Shown in pieces: positions 14,656-23,040 of a stretch of DNA of 23,590 nt. Both the position numbers and the translations under genes were made by a program. The notes beneath the pieces were generated by a model. It did no database searches, was not told the origin of the DNA, and saw only the letters and a program-made list of their open reading frames with translations. Position 1 is the first letter of the stretch. Each line of letters begins with the position of its first letter. Origin of the DNA: JBKEDS01 sp047975545 (GTDB lineage Bacteria > Bacteroidota > Bacteroidia > Flavobacteriales > Flavobacteriaceae); contig JBKEDS010000031.1 in assembly GCA_047975545.1 (NCBI GenBank), forward strand, positions 1 to 23,590. Direction: 5' to 3'.

Positions 14656-15564
14656 TTATTTTACAATTTCCCCCTCGCAAGCGCCAATAATATCTTCAAC
14701 AGGTGTTGCATAATCAAACCAAAGTGTTTCGGTATTACGCTTAAACCAAGTGAGTTGGCGTTTGGCAAAACGGCGCGAGTTTTTCTTGATTTCCGAAACG
14801 GCAAAATCCAGCGGCCATTCGCCATTTAAATAATTAAACAGTTCTTTGTAGCCCACGGTATTTAGGGCATTTAGCTTTTGGTAGGGCAACAATGTTTTAA
14901 CTTCATCCAAAAGGCCCTGCTGCATCATAATATCCACACGTTGGTTTATGCGGTTGTAAATTATGGAACGTTCGGCGGTTAGGCCAATAGTTATAGTTTT
15001 AAAATTTCGGGTGTTTTTGTTTTTATTTAAAAATGAAGAATAAGGTTTTTGCGTGCCAATGCAAATTTCCAAAGCCCGTATAACCCGGTGCGGATTATCA
15101 ATGGCAATGGTGTTGTACGACTCTAAATCCAACGTTTTTAATTGTTGTTGCAAGTGGGAAAGCCCCAAGTTTTTTAAATTGGCATTAAGTTGTTGCCTTA
15201 TATGCTTATCAACTTCAGGAAAATCGTCCAAACCCTTGGTAACGGCATCGACATAAAGTCCCGAGCCGCCAACCATAATAACGGTTTGTTGTAGTTTGAA
15301 TAATTCATCTAAACGGGTAATGGCTTCTTTTTCAAAAGCGCCCACGCTGTAATGGTCGGTTATGGATTTATGGTGAATAAAATAATGCTTGGCGGCAGCC
15401 AATTCTTCAGCCGTTGGTGCCGCCGTGCCAATTTGCATTTCCTTGAAAAATTGCCTGCTATCGGCCGAAATAATCTCGGTTTTAAAATAATGCGCCAGTT
15501 TTATGCTTAATGCCGTTTTGCCAATGGCGGTAGGGCCAACTATGGAAATTAAATAATTACTCAT
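14656..15564 (-). CDS. miaA: tRNA dimethylallyltransferase
   Basis: A 302-residue cytoplasmic enzyme that transfers the dimethylallyl group to N6 of A37 in tRNAs reading UNN codons, the first step to ms2i6A. Family motifs are complete: P-loop VGPTAIGKTALS (residues 9-20), SADSRQ (33-38), IGTAAPT (45-51), HYSVGAFEKEA, MVGGSGLYVDAVTKGLDDFP, NPHRVIRALEI and, near the C-terminus, the RRFAKRQLTWFKR tRNA-binding segment. Length is typical. The start overlaps the end of the upstream channel gene by 8 bp, so the two are translationally linked. The AraC-type gene follows after 49 nt. Confidence 0.96.
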   Translation of the reverse strand: MSNYLISIVGPTAIGKTALSIKLAHYFKTEIISADSRQFFKEMQIGTAAPTAEELAAAKHYFIHHKSITDHYSVGAFEKEAITRLDELFKLQQTVIMVGGSGLYVDAVTKGLDDFPEVDKHIRQQLNANLKNLGLSHLQQQLKTLDLESYNTIAIDNPHRVIRALEICIGTQKPYSSFLNKNKNTRNFKTITIGLTAERSIIYNRINQRVDIMMQQGLLDEVKTLLPYQKLNALNTVGYKELFNYLNGEWPLDFAVSEIKKNSRRFAKRQLTWFKRNTETLWFDYATPVEDIIGACEGEIVK

Positions 15565-16390
15565 CCCCTATTTTATGGCCACATTTTCGGCAATACACCG
15601 CATCGTTTAAAATAATATCGTTACCGCAATTTTTGCACGAGGTATTTTCGTTATTGGGCGTTTTGCCTTTTGTCGAGGCGTATTCGGCCGTAACAATGCC
15701 CGTAGGCACGGCAATAATGCCGTAACCTATAATCATAATTAGCGTGGCCAGGATTTGCCCAACGGCCGTTTGCGGGGTAATATCGCCAAAACCAACGGTA
15801 GTAAGGGTTACAATACACCAATAAATACTTTGCGGAATGTTTTTAAAGCCGTTTTCAGGCCCTTCAATCAGGTACATAACCGTACCAAGGATGATGGAAA
15901 TAATAAAAACGAAAAATATAAAGATGAATATTTTCGAACGGCTGTTTTTTAAGGCTCGGATAAGTTTGTTCGATTCGCCCACAAACCTAATGAGCTTTAA
16001 AATACGAAACACCCTTAACAGGCGCAACGCCCTAAATACCGAAAGGAAATGTGTTTCTAAAATGAAAAACGAAATATATTTTGGAAGTGTTGAAAGCAAA
16101 TCCACAATGCCATAAAAGCTAAAAATGTACTTTTTGGGCTTGTTAACGCTAACAATGCGTAAAATATATTCAATTGAAAACAAAATGGTAATAATCCATT
16201 CCGAAACATTAAAAAAAGTATGGTATTTATTGTCCAACGATTGCACGCTTTCCAGCATAACAATTACAATACTGTAAATAATGGCAACCAGTAGGATAAT
16301 ATCAAAAAGTTTGCCCGCAGGGGTGTGGGTGCCGTAAATTATTTCGTGTATTTTATACCGCCAACCCGTTAATTTGTTAGATGCACTCAT
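15557..16390 (-). CDS. voltage-sensor-type potassium channel with C-terminal zinc ribbon
   Basis: A 277-residue membrane protein with a six-helix voltage-gated channel layout. S1 to S3 lie at about residues 28-48, 62-82 and 88-110. S4 at about 117-137 carries regularly spaced arginines (FRALRLLRVFRILKLIR). S5 is at about 153-175, the pore has the potassium selectivity filter TVGFGD at 198-203, and S6 is at about 211-237. After a short linker, residues 252-270 form a four-cysteine CX2CX11CX2C zinc ribbon (CKNCG...YCRKCGHK). The ribbon probably faces the cytoplasm. Its role, such as regulation or tetramer contacts, is unknown. The gene overlaps miaA by 8 bp. Ion selectivity for potassium is inferred from the filter. 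Confidence 0.92.
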   Translation of the reverse strand: MSASNKLTGWRYKIHEIIYGTHTPAGKLFDIILLVAIIYSIVIVMLESVQSLDNKYHTFFNVSEWIITILFSIEYILRIVSVNKPKKYIFSFYGIVDLLSTLPKYISFFILETHFLSVFRALRLLRVFRILKLIRFVGESNKLIRALKNSRSKIFIFIFFVFIISIILGTVMYLIEGPENGFKNIPQSIYWCIVTLTTVGFGDITPQTAVGQILATLIMIIGYGIIAVPTGIVTAEYASTKGKTPNNENTSCKNCGNDIILNDAVYCRKCGHKIGDE

Positions 16391-16565
16391 CTGTTGCTTA
16401 ATATCAATTCACAAAAATAGGGAAAGATTGTGTGTTTGTTCTTATTTTTTTTTTGAATGTTGGGATTGATATAAGATAAAACCCCTTATTTACTTGTTAG
16501 TAATACAGATTAAAAATTGTTTTTTTTTAATCTACAAATCCAACAACTTTTCCTATTTTCGAAAC
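16391..16565. promoter_or_regulatory. divergent intergenic region between channel gene and HipA-like kinase gene
   Basis: These 175 nt are AT-rich and must hold both divergent promoters. On the plus strand, TATTTTCG at 16554-16561 is one base off the TAnnTTTG -7 box and ends only four bases before the kinase ATG at 16566. If used, the kinase mRNA would have almost no leader. No matching -33 box was found at normal spacing, and no operator-like palindrome stands out. Confidence 0.35.
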
Positions 16566-17345
16566 ATGGATATATTGGACCTCAGGACCGTTAACATGGT
16601 TCAGTACATAAAACCGTTACGGGAAGGCGGCTCGCTGCCCGCCATTGTAAAAACCGACGACGATTTTTTGTACGTGCTAAAATTCAGGGGCGCCGGACAG
16701 GGCATTAACGCCCTTATTGCCGAGCTTTTGGGTGGCGAGCTCGCCCGTGCCATAGGCTTAAACGTACCCGAATTGGTATTTATAAATCTGGATGATTCGT
16801 TTAGCAAAACCGAACCCGACGAGGAAATTCAGGACTTGCTCAAGTTTAGCATAGGGCTTAACCTTGGGCTTCATTATTTATCGGGTTCGATAACCTTCGA
16901 CCCCATTGCCACAAAAATCGATGCCTTAACGGCCTCCAAAATCGTGCTTCTCGATAGCCTGACGAGCAATATAGACCGCACGGCAAAAAACCCAAATTTA
17001 TTAAGTTGGCATAACCAAATTTGGGTGATTGACAATGGTGCCAGCTTTTATTTTCACCATAATTGGACCACTTGGGAAAACCACCTAACACGAACCTTCC
17101 CACAAGTAAAGAACCATGTGCTTTTGCCATACGCCTCTAAATTAAACGAAGCTGCCGAAATTATTTTAAAGCTACTGAACAAGGAAACCATTGCCAAAAT
17201 TATAACTACCATACCCGAACAATGGCTTATTGGTGAAATGGATATTTTTACGCCCAACCAAAAAAAAGAAGCCTATACCACCTATTTAAATGCAAAATTG
17301 GCCATGATGCACACACTAATAAAGGAAGCCGAAAATGCAAGATAA
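16566..17345 (+). CDS. HipA-like serine/threonine kinase, compact form
   Basis: A 259-residue protein from the ATG at 16566; an upstream in-frame start at 16494 would only add a lysine/asparagine-rich stretch of intergenic DNA. It shows the HipA-type kinase fold without the N-terminal HipA_N region of E. coli HipA. Visible features are a glycine-containing first loop with DDDFLYVLKFRGAGQG (candidate ATP lysine K39), ALIAELLGGELARAIGL (E53), a catalytic loop SNIDRTAKNPNLL (D137, N142), and a metal-binding aspartate in WVIDNGASFYFHH (D156). The family (HipA-like kinase, PF20613 as I recall) is often found beside DUF3037 proteins. The substrate is unknown. There is no HipB-like repressor gene nearby. 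The downstream DUF3037 gene overlaps it by 11 bp. Confidence 0.85.
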   Translation: MDILDLRTVNMVQYIKPLREGGSLPAIVKTDDDFLYVLKFRGAGQGINALIAELLGGELARAIGLNVPELVFINLDDSFSKTEPDEEIQDLLKFSIGLNLGLHYLSGSITFDPIATKIDALTASKIVLLDSLTSNIDRTAKNPNLLSWHNQIWVIDNGASFYFHHNWTTWENHLTRTFPQVKNHVLLPYASKLNEAAEIILKLLNKETIAKIITTIPEQWLIGEMDIFTPNQKKEAYTTYLNAKLAMMHTLIKEAENAR

Positions 17346-17718
17346 AGTTACATACGAATATGCTATTATTAGGCTTGTGCCAAAGGTTGAACGTGAAGAA
17401 TTTTTTAACGTAGGGGTGATTTTATTTTCGAAACGAAAAAAATTTTTAGACGTAAAATACCATATCGACATTAATAAGTTGAAGGTTTTTTCCGAAGAAC
17501 TGGAAACCGAAGTATTACTTAATTATTTAAACTCGTGGAAACTTATTTGCGAAGGTTCGCCGTCCGGAGGTTCCATTGCCGCACTTGAACTATCGGACAG
17601 GTTCCGGTGGCTGTCGGCTTGCCGGAGTACCATTATTCAAAGCTCGCCCACACATTCGGGCTTGTGCCACGACCCACAAAGGGAATTGGATGATATTTTT
17701 AACAAATACGTATTATAG
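17335..17718 (+). CDS. DUF3037-family protein
   Basis: A 127-residue cytoplasmic protein, typical length for the DUF3037 family. Recognisable blocks are YEYAIIRLVPKVEREEFFNV followed by GVILFS, and the late RFRWLSACRSTIIQSSPTHS followed by GLCHDPQRELDDIF. The function of the family is unknown. The ATG lies inside the last codons of the HipA-like kinase gene (11 bp overlap), so the two are almost certainly cotranscribed and coupled. I infer a functional partnership, for example as a regulator, inhibitor or substrate. The 3' end converges on rimO: the rimO stop lies within the last sense codon here. Confidence 0.85.
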   Translation: MQDKVTYEYAIIRLVPKVEREEFFNVGVILFSKRKKFLDVKYHIDINKLKVFSEELETEVLLNYLNSWKLICEGSPSGGSIAALELSDRFRWLSACRSTIIQSSPTHSGLCHDPQRELDDIFNKYVL

Positions 17719-19017
17719 CACTACTTCGGCATACAAATCGAAATCGGCGGCATCGGTAATTTTTACGGTAACAAACTCGCCTGTTTTTAAATAGGTTGTC
17801 GTGGCATCGATAAGCACTTCGTTATCCACATCGGGCGAATCGAACTCGGTGCGGCCTACAAAGTAATTGCCTTCTTTTCTATCAATAACCACTTTAAACG
17901 TCCACCCAATTTTTTCTTGGTTTAGTTCCCACGAAATTTGCGATTGTAGTTCCATAATATCGTTGGCACGTTGCTGCTTAACGGCTTCGGGCACATCGTC
18001 TACCAAATTAAAGGCTGTTGTGTTTTCCTCGTGGCTATACGTAAAACAGCCCAAACGCTCAAAGCGCATGGTTTTTACCCATTGTTTAAGCTCCTCAAAA
18101 CCGGTTTTGGTTTCACCGGGATAACCAACGATTAAGGTGGTTCGCAGGGTAATATTGGGAACTTCTTTTCTGAAATCGTTTATCAGTTGGGTTGTTTTTT
18201 CCTTGGTCGTGCCACGTTTCATACTTTTTAAAATAGGGTCGGACACGTGCTGTAACGGAATATCGAGGTAATTACATATTTTTGGTTCACGGTTCATAAC
18301 GGCCAATACATCCATTGGAAAACCTGTTGGAAAAGCGTAATGTAGGCGAATCCACTCAATGCCATCAACCTTTACCAAGGCTTCCAATAGTTCGGCAAGG
18401 TTACGTTTTTTGTATAAATCCAAACCGTAATAGGTTAGGTCCTGGGCTATTAAAATAAGTTCTTTAACGCCTTTTGCTGCCAGTTTTTCGGCCTCTATAA
18501 CCAATTCTTCAATGGGTGTGCTTTTGTGCTTGCCACGCATTAGGGGAATGGCACAAAAACTACAAGGGCGATCGCAGCCTTCGGCAATTTTTAGGTAAGC
18601 GTAATTTTTTGGCGTGGTGGTTAAGCGCTCGCCAATAAGTTCGTGGCGGTAATCGGCTCCAAGGGCTTTTAATAGGCCGGGCAGTTCGGTAGTGCCAAAA
18701 TATTGGTCCACGTTGGGAATTTCTTTTTCCAAATCGGGTTTGTAACGCTCGGAAAGGCAGCCCGTAACAAATACCTTGTCCACTTCGCCTTCTTCCTTTT
18801 TCTGCATGTACTCCAAAATGGTATTAACGCTTTCTTCCTTGGCATTGTTAATAAACCCGCAGGTATTAATAACCACGATGTTGCCTTCTTCCTCATGTAC
18901 CACCTCTTTTCCGCTGGCTTTTAACTGCCCCATAAGCACCTCGCTATCGTAGGTGTTTTTGCTGCAACCCAAGGTTATTACGTTTATTTTATTCTTTTTT
19001 ATGGATTTTGTGCGCAT
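17713..19017 (-). CDS. rimO: ribosomal protein S12 methylthiotransferase
   Basis: A 434-residue radical-SAM enzyme that adds a methylthio group to the conserved aspartate of ribosomal protein S12. The N-terminal UPF0004 domain has cysteines at about 18 (LGCSKN), 53 (INTCGFI) and 87 (VTGCLSERY) for the auxiliary [4Fe-4S] cluster. The radical-SAM cluster motif CX3CX2C is CDRPCSFC at 148-155. The C-terminal TRAM domain begins around DVPEAVKQQRANDIMELQSQ and includes KEGNYFVGRTEFDSPDVDNE. The ATG at 19015-19017 (MRTKSIKKNKINVITLGC) is preferred over one eight codons upstream because the family normally starts there. It is the usual downstream neighbour of ftsY in Bacteroidota, but here a GH2 gene lies between. 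Confidence 0.95.
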   Translation of the reverse strand: MRTKSIKKNKINVITLGCSKNTYDSEVLMGQLKASGKEVVHEEEGNIVVINTCGFINNAKEESVNTILEYMQKKEEGEVDKVFVTGCLSERYKPDLEKEIPNVDQYFGTTELPGLLKALGADYRHELIGERLTTTPKNYAYLKIAEGCDRPCSFCAIPLMRGKHKSTPIEELVIEAEKLAAKGVKELILIAQDLTYYGLDLYKKRNLAELLEALVKVDGIEWIRLHYAFPTGFPMDVLAVMNREPKICNYLDIPLQHVSDPILKSMKRGTTKEKTTQLINDFRKEVPNITLRTTLIVGYPGETKTGFEELKQWVKTMRFERLGCFTYSHEENTTAFNLVDDVPEAVKQQRANDIMELQSQISWELNQEKIGWTFKVVIDRKEGNYFVGRTEFDSPDVDNEVLIDATTTYLKTGEFVTVKITDAADFDLYAEVVL

Positions 19018-19110
19018 GTCGTAAATTAAATAAGGGCGCAAAGATACGGAATCCCTGATGATTTAGGGGTAAACAAGAACAATTTTTGGATAACGAAAAT
19101 GCGCTTCAAC

Positions 19111-21963
19111 TCAATTAAATAAATGCCTAACCGTTTCCAAATCGACCACCGTTGTTGGGTTAAATTCGGCAGAACCAATATAGTTAAACAAATTTTGTTT
19201 GAATTGTTTGGCCACTGGGCGGTTTTCAATATCGGTTTCCAAATCGATACTGCAAATAATTAACTTCCCGTTTCCTACCTTGGCTTCGACCAACAACCCT
19301 AATTTACGGTTTATTTTCCATGTGTCGATAGGCTGAATAATAGGTTTGTAATGGGCTGGCCATGGATTTACGTTATCGTAATTGTGCAAAATCATGGGAT
19401 GGGCATAGGTAAGTAAATCGTACCATTGCCAATTTGGATGGTTTTCGGTTGGGAAATCCCTAAATACGGGATGCCCGTTTTGGATTAAAACACCCGAAGC
19501 CGAAGACTGCCCGCCCGATTCGCCAAAACTTGTCCAATAATAATTGGTAAAACAAATGGGCAACTCGCCCTTTAATTGTTTTTGTTTGGGCAGCAACAAA
19601 ACGGTTTTACCTTGTTTTAATTGGGCTTCGACATCGGCATTTAAAGTATCGGAAATTATAAAATCGTAATCTTTGATTTTTGAAATTTCGGGAAACACCC
19701 AAATATCCCATTGGTTTTTTAAACCACTGTTAGCTTCAACCTTTAAAATTAAATGGGTTGGCGTTTTAAAATTGGCTAACGTTCCTGAAATACTGCCTAT
19801 AAATTGGGCGTTGCCTTGCCCGATATTGTTCTTGTTTAACTGCCATTGTTGGATGCTTTTACCGTTTTCGCCAATTAACGATACGGTTAGTTGCAAGTCC
19901 AAATGTTCCGCACCGAAATGGCTTACCAATATATTGGCATCGAGTTTTTCTTCTGAAGAAAACACGCGCTTTTCCAAAGTTGCCAACAAAACGGTTGGGG
20001 CAATCCACTGCCTAACGGTTTCAGGGTCTATATATGGTTTTGTATTGTAAAAGGCATCGGTAAAACCTACGGGCGCTGTATCTTGTCCCGTAAAATCGTT
20101 TAACGACAACCAATGGTAGCCTGCCAAGCCTTTTGTGCGGTAAGCGGCCTCGAATTCTTCTTTTGTCAGTTCGTATTGCCATTTACCCGAAGCGTTAACA
20201 AAATCGGGAAGCTGTTCCAACAAGCCCCGTTCTATAAGTTGGTTTTTAGCAATTTCCAAATAGGTTGGTTTTAAGTATCCTGTGTATTTTTTAGTTTCGG
20301 CAACAACATCGGGATATGCGCAAATTTGGGCGGTTTCGTGCTGTATTAGCGGTATTTTCCTTTGGTTTACGGCATTTTCCCAATGAATTGTTGTGTTGGG
20401 CGGTGTGGATTGAAAGGCCGAATTTAAGGGCTTTGGCGGCCACCCTATTTGGTAGCGCATGTGCTGGAACGGTGTACCCGCACCACGCACCACCTCATAA
20501 TCAATATTATCGGGGTTGGCATTGCTATTGGCTTTTATGGTATATAAATGGCGGGAGTCCTTTGCTTTCCAATGGTTTATGGTTTCCTTAAAAAAAGTGT
20601 TATCGCCATTGGCTTCGTTGCCCATACCCAATTGGATAAAACTGGCGTAATTTCCATAAGTATTTAAAATATTATCGGCTTCGGCTTTTAAAAAATCGAA
20701 TTGGTCTTGCTGCTTTACCTTGGTCCACTCGCCTACTTCAGGCGCCAGATAAATTCCTACCTCATCGGCAGCAATAAAGGCAGCTTCGGGCGGACACCAC
20801 GAATGGAACCGTGCCATATTTAACCCAAATTCCTTATAAACTTGCCATAGTTTTTTCCACGAGGCTACATCCATGGGCGCATAGCCCGTTTTTGGAAAAA
20901 CGGCACAATCTACATTGCCCCGTAAAAAGGTTTTTGTACCGTTTATACTGAATTGCGTACCTTCGGAAGCAAATTGACGCATACCAAATCGATAGTCTTT
21001 GGAACGTATGTTTTCGGTAGTTTTTTTAGATGTTAAGGTTAACTGAAGGCTGTATAAATTGGGATGAAATTCATTCCACAATTCCACCTTGTTTCCCATT
21101 GGCACAATAACCTCGAAGGTATTGTTTTTTAAAATTACGTTTTCAGTTTTAACAATTATGCTTTTGGGCTTATGCCTGTTTTGGTTTACGCCCGCAACTT
21201 CAATATGTAATTTACAATTGCGGTCTAACTGTTCGGCATTTATAATTTCGCCCTTAACCGTTACGGTTTTTTCTTCTATATTCGGGTACAGTTGTATGTT
21301 GTTAAACTGAACGGCCTCTAATTTCCTAAGTTCCAATTTCCCTACAATGCCATTCCAAGTACCCGCAGTTTGCTCGGAAACGGAATGTGCCATTTTTCCA
21401 AGGTTTACTATTTCGGAGTTATCAATCCTAACAACCAAATTATGTATGCCGGGCGCCATGTTTTTTAGTGTGTAAACATGCGGCGTACCCAAACTGTTTT
21501 GGACTCCAAAAGTTTTACCGTTTACCCAAAGTTGGCTTTCCCAATGGCAGCGCTCCAAAAACAGTTCTATATCGTTATTTTGCCAGGTTGGCGGTATGGT
21601 AATTTGCAGGGCATACCAAGCGACCCCAATGTAGTGCCTTTTGGGAACAAGGTATTCCTGTATTTTAAAATTTGAAGAGTCTTTGTATTGCGATAGCCAA
21701 GGACGTTCGGCAAACCATTTATCCAAACGCGTGCCAGCCCACCATTGGGTATTACTATTGGGAATATTGCCATAGCCCTGCTCTTGCAAGCAGCCGGGGA
21801 GGTTTATAGTGTTTTCGGAATTGAAATTTTCGTACCATTTTTCGTTAACACCTACATTTTCGGGGTCTAATTTAAATTGCCATTTTCCTGATAGGTTAAT
21901 AAAGTCTTGAGCCGAAATTATTAGCGATTTAAATAGCATTAATAGGAAAAACAGCTTTTTCAC
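19111..21963 (-). CDS. exported glycoside hydrolase family 2 enzyme
   Basis: A 950-residue protein starting with GTG at 21961-21963. The signal peptide MKKLFFLLMLFKSLIISAQ follows at once and supports this start. The GH2 layout is visible: a jelly-roll sugar-binding domain (about residues 22-215, with RHYIGVAWYALQITIPPTW and FLERCHWESQLWVNGK), an immunoglobulin-like domain (to about 330), and a TIM barrel. The barrel carries the probable acid/base E450 in LGMGNEANG and a probable nucleophile E543 in IPLIQHETAQ. The C-terminal 300 residues have no assigned fold. Exact activity (beta-galactosidase, beta-glucuronidase, or another retaining exo-enzyme) cannot be read from sequence. There is no SusC/SusD pair or other carbohydrate gene nearby, and it lies between ftsY and rimO. 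Confidence 0.88.
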   Translation of the reverse strand: MKKLFFLLMLFKSLIISAQDFINLSGKWQFKLDPENVGVNEKWYENFNSENTINLPGCLQEQGYGNIPNSNTQWWAGTRLDKWFAERPWLSQYKDSSNFKIQEYLVPKRHYIGVAWYALQITIPPTWQNNDIELFLERCHWESQLWVNGKTFGVQNSLGTPHVYTLKNMAPGIHNLVVRIDNSEIVNLGKMAHSVSEQTAGTWNGIVGKLELRKLEAVQFNNIQLYPNIEEKTVTVKGEIINAEQLDRNCKLHIEVAGVNQNRHKPKSIIVKTENVILKNNTFEVIVPMGNKVELWNEFHPNLYSLQLTLTSKKTTENIRSKDYRFGMRQFASEGTQFSINGTKTFLRGNVDCAVFPKTGYAPMDVASWKKLWQVYKEFGLNMARFHSWCPPEAAFIAADEVGIYLAPEVGEWTKVKQQDQFDFLKAEADNILNTYGNYASFIQLGMGNEANGDNTFFKETINHWKAKDSRHLYTIKANSNANPDNIDYEVVRGAGTPFQHMRYQIGWPPKPLNSAFQSTPPNTTIHWENAVNQRKIPLIQHETAQICAYPDVVAETKKYTGYLKPTYLEIAKNQLIERGLLEQLPDFVNASGKWQYELTKEEFEAAYRTKGLAGYHWLSLNDFTGQDTAPVGFTDAFYNTKPYIDPETVRQWIAPTVLLATLEKRVFSSEEKLDANILVSHFGAEHLDLQLTVSLIGENGKSIQQWQLNKNNIGQGNAQFIGSISGTLANFKTPTHLILKVEANSGLKNQWDIWVFPEISKIKDYDFIISDTLNADVEAQLKQGKTVLLLPKQKQLKGELPICFTNYYWTSFGESGGQSSASGVLIQNGHPVFRDFPTENHPNWQWYDLLTYAHPMILHNYDNVNPWPAHYKPIIQPIDTWKINRKLGLLVEAKVGNGKLIICSIDLETDIENRPVAKQFKQNLFNYIGSAEFNPTTVVDLETVRHLFN

Positions 21964-21974
21964 AATTTACAAAA

Positions 21975-22018
21975 TACGGTTTTAAAAGTACGAGATACGA
22001 TTTTAGATTTACGATTTT
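21975..22018. repeat. short irregular repeats of TACGATTTT between ftsY and GH2 gene
   Basis: Three related 9-mers lie in 44 nt: TACGGTTTT (21975-21983), TACGATTTT (21996-22004) and TACGATTTT (22010-22018). Runs of this ATTTACGATTTT type occur between genes in many Bacteroidota genomes, as I recall. They fill most of the 78 nt gap upstream of the GH2 gene. A regulatory role is unproven. Confidence 0.5.
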
Positions 22019-22041
22019 TTGACTAATGCACGCATTCAAAA

Positions 22042-22995
22042 TTATTTAAAGAAGGAATCTACAAATTCAAATTTATTGAATACCTGTAAATCCTCGATAC
22101 CTTCGCCTACGCCTATGTATTTTACGGGAATTTTAAACTGGTCCGATATACCAATTACCACACCGCCCTTGGCCGTGCCGTCTAACTTGGTTACCGCCAA
22201 GGATGTTACTTCGGTGGCGGCGGTAAATTGTTTGGCCTGCTCGAAGGCGTTTTGCCCGGTTGAGCCGTCCAGCACCAAAAGTACGTCGTGGGGCGCATCG
22301 GGTACTACTTTTTGCATAACGCGCTTTACCTTGGTAAGTTCGTTCATGAGGTTTATTTTGTTGTGTAGCCGTCCTGCGGTATCGATTATAACCACATCGG
22401 CATTTTGGGTTACGGCACTTTTTAGGGTATCGAAAGCTACCGATGCGGGGTCGCTTCCCATGGATTGTTTTACTATTGGCACGTTTACACGGTCGGCCCA
22501 TACTTGCAACTGGTCTATGGCGGCGGCCCTAAAGGTATCGGCTGCGCCGAGCACGACATTTAGCCCTTGTTTTTTAAATTGATGGGCCATTTTGCCTATG
22601 GTGGTGGTTTTGCCCACGCCGTTAACGCCCACGACCATGATTACGTAGGGCTTTTTGTTTTCGGGAATGGTAAAATCGGTAGCTTCGCCCGTGTTGGTTT
22701 CGCTTAACAGGCTTGCTATTTCTTCCCGCAGGATGGTGTTTAGCTCGTCGGTGCCGAGGTATTTATCGCGGGATACGCGGGCTTCGATGCGCTCGATTAT
22801 TTTTAGGGTGGTGTTTACGCCTACGTCGCTGCTTACGAGGACTTCCTCAAGGTTGTCGAGAACCTCATCATCAACCTTGGATTTTCCGGCTACGGCCTTG
22901 GTTAGCTTGCCAAAGAAGCTGCTTTTGGATTTTTCCAAGCCTTTATCTAAGGTTTCTTTTTTTTCGGATGAGAATATTTTTTTGAAAAAACTCAT
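22042..22995 (-). CDS. ftsY: signal recognition particle receptor FtsY
   Basis: A 317-residue SRP GTPase that docks SRP-ribosome complexes at the inner membrane. Residues 1 to about 40 are basic and may bind the membrane; the long acidic A domain of E. coli is missing, which is usual for this phylum. The N domain spans about 40-115. The G domain shows the P-loop GVNGVGKTTT (123-132), DTFRAAAIDQLQ (153-164), DTAGR (205-209), TKLDGTAKGG (269-278) and the closing GVGEGIEDLQVFN. The start at 22993-22995 gives MSFFKKIFSSEKK, as in relatives. Upstream lies the rpmG/DUF4295 unit, separated by a terminator and a repeat. Confidence 0.97.
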   Translation of the reverse strand: MSFFKKIFSSEKKETLDKGLEKSKSSFFGKLTKAVAGKSKVDDEVLDNLEEVLVSSDVGVNTTLKIIERIEARVSRDKYLGTDELNTILREEIASLLSETNTGEATDFTIPENKKPYVIMVVGVNGVGKTTTIGKMAHQFKKQGLNVVLGAADTFRAAAIDQLQVWADRVNVPIVKQSMGSDPASVAFDTLKSAVTQNADVVIIDTAGRLHNKINLMNELTKVKRVMQKVVPDAPHDVLLVLDGSTGQNAFEQAKQFTAATEVTSLAVTKLDGTAKGGVVIGISDQFKIPVKYIGVGEGIEDLQVFNKFEFVDSFFK

Positions 22996-23040
22996 GGTTT
23001 TGATTGGTTTTGGTTAAAATACTTGCCCTTTAAGGTCTTG

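Noticed and set aside
16494..16565. Upstream in-frame extension of the HipA-like kinase
   Set aside because: The added 24 residues derive from AT-rich promoter-like DNA, and homology begins at the ATG at 16566.
16566..17718. Classical HipBA toxin-antitoxin operon
   Set aside because: There is no HipB-like helix-turn-helix gene upstream or downstream and the HipA_N region is missing, so the classical label would be wrong.
20316..20591. Plus-strand frame opposite the GH2 gene
   Set aside because: It is antisense to the catalytic barrel; it is kept open by the codon bias of the real gene.
19111..21963. Polysaccharide utilization locus around the GH2 enzyme
   Set aside because: No SusC/SusD-like, sulfatase, other glycoside hydrolase or hybrid sensor genes are in the neighbourhood; flanking genes are ftsY and rimO.
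22019..22582. Plus-strand frame of 187 codons opposite ftsY
   Set aside because: It is fully antisense to a well-supported ftsY, with serine/threonine-rich composition typical of a shadow frame.
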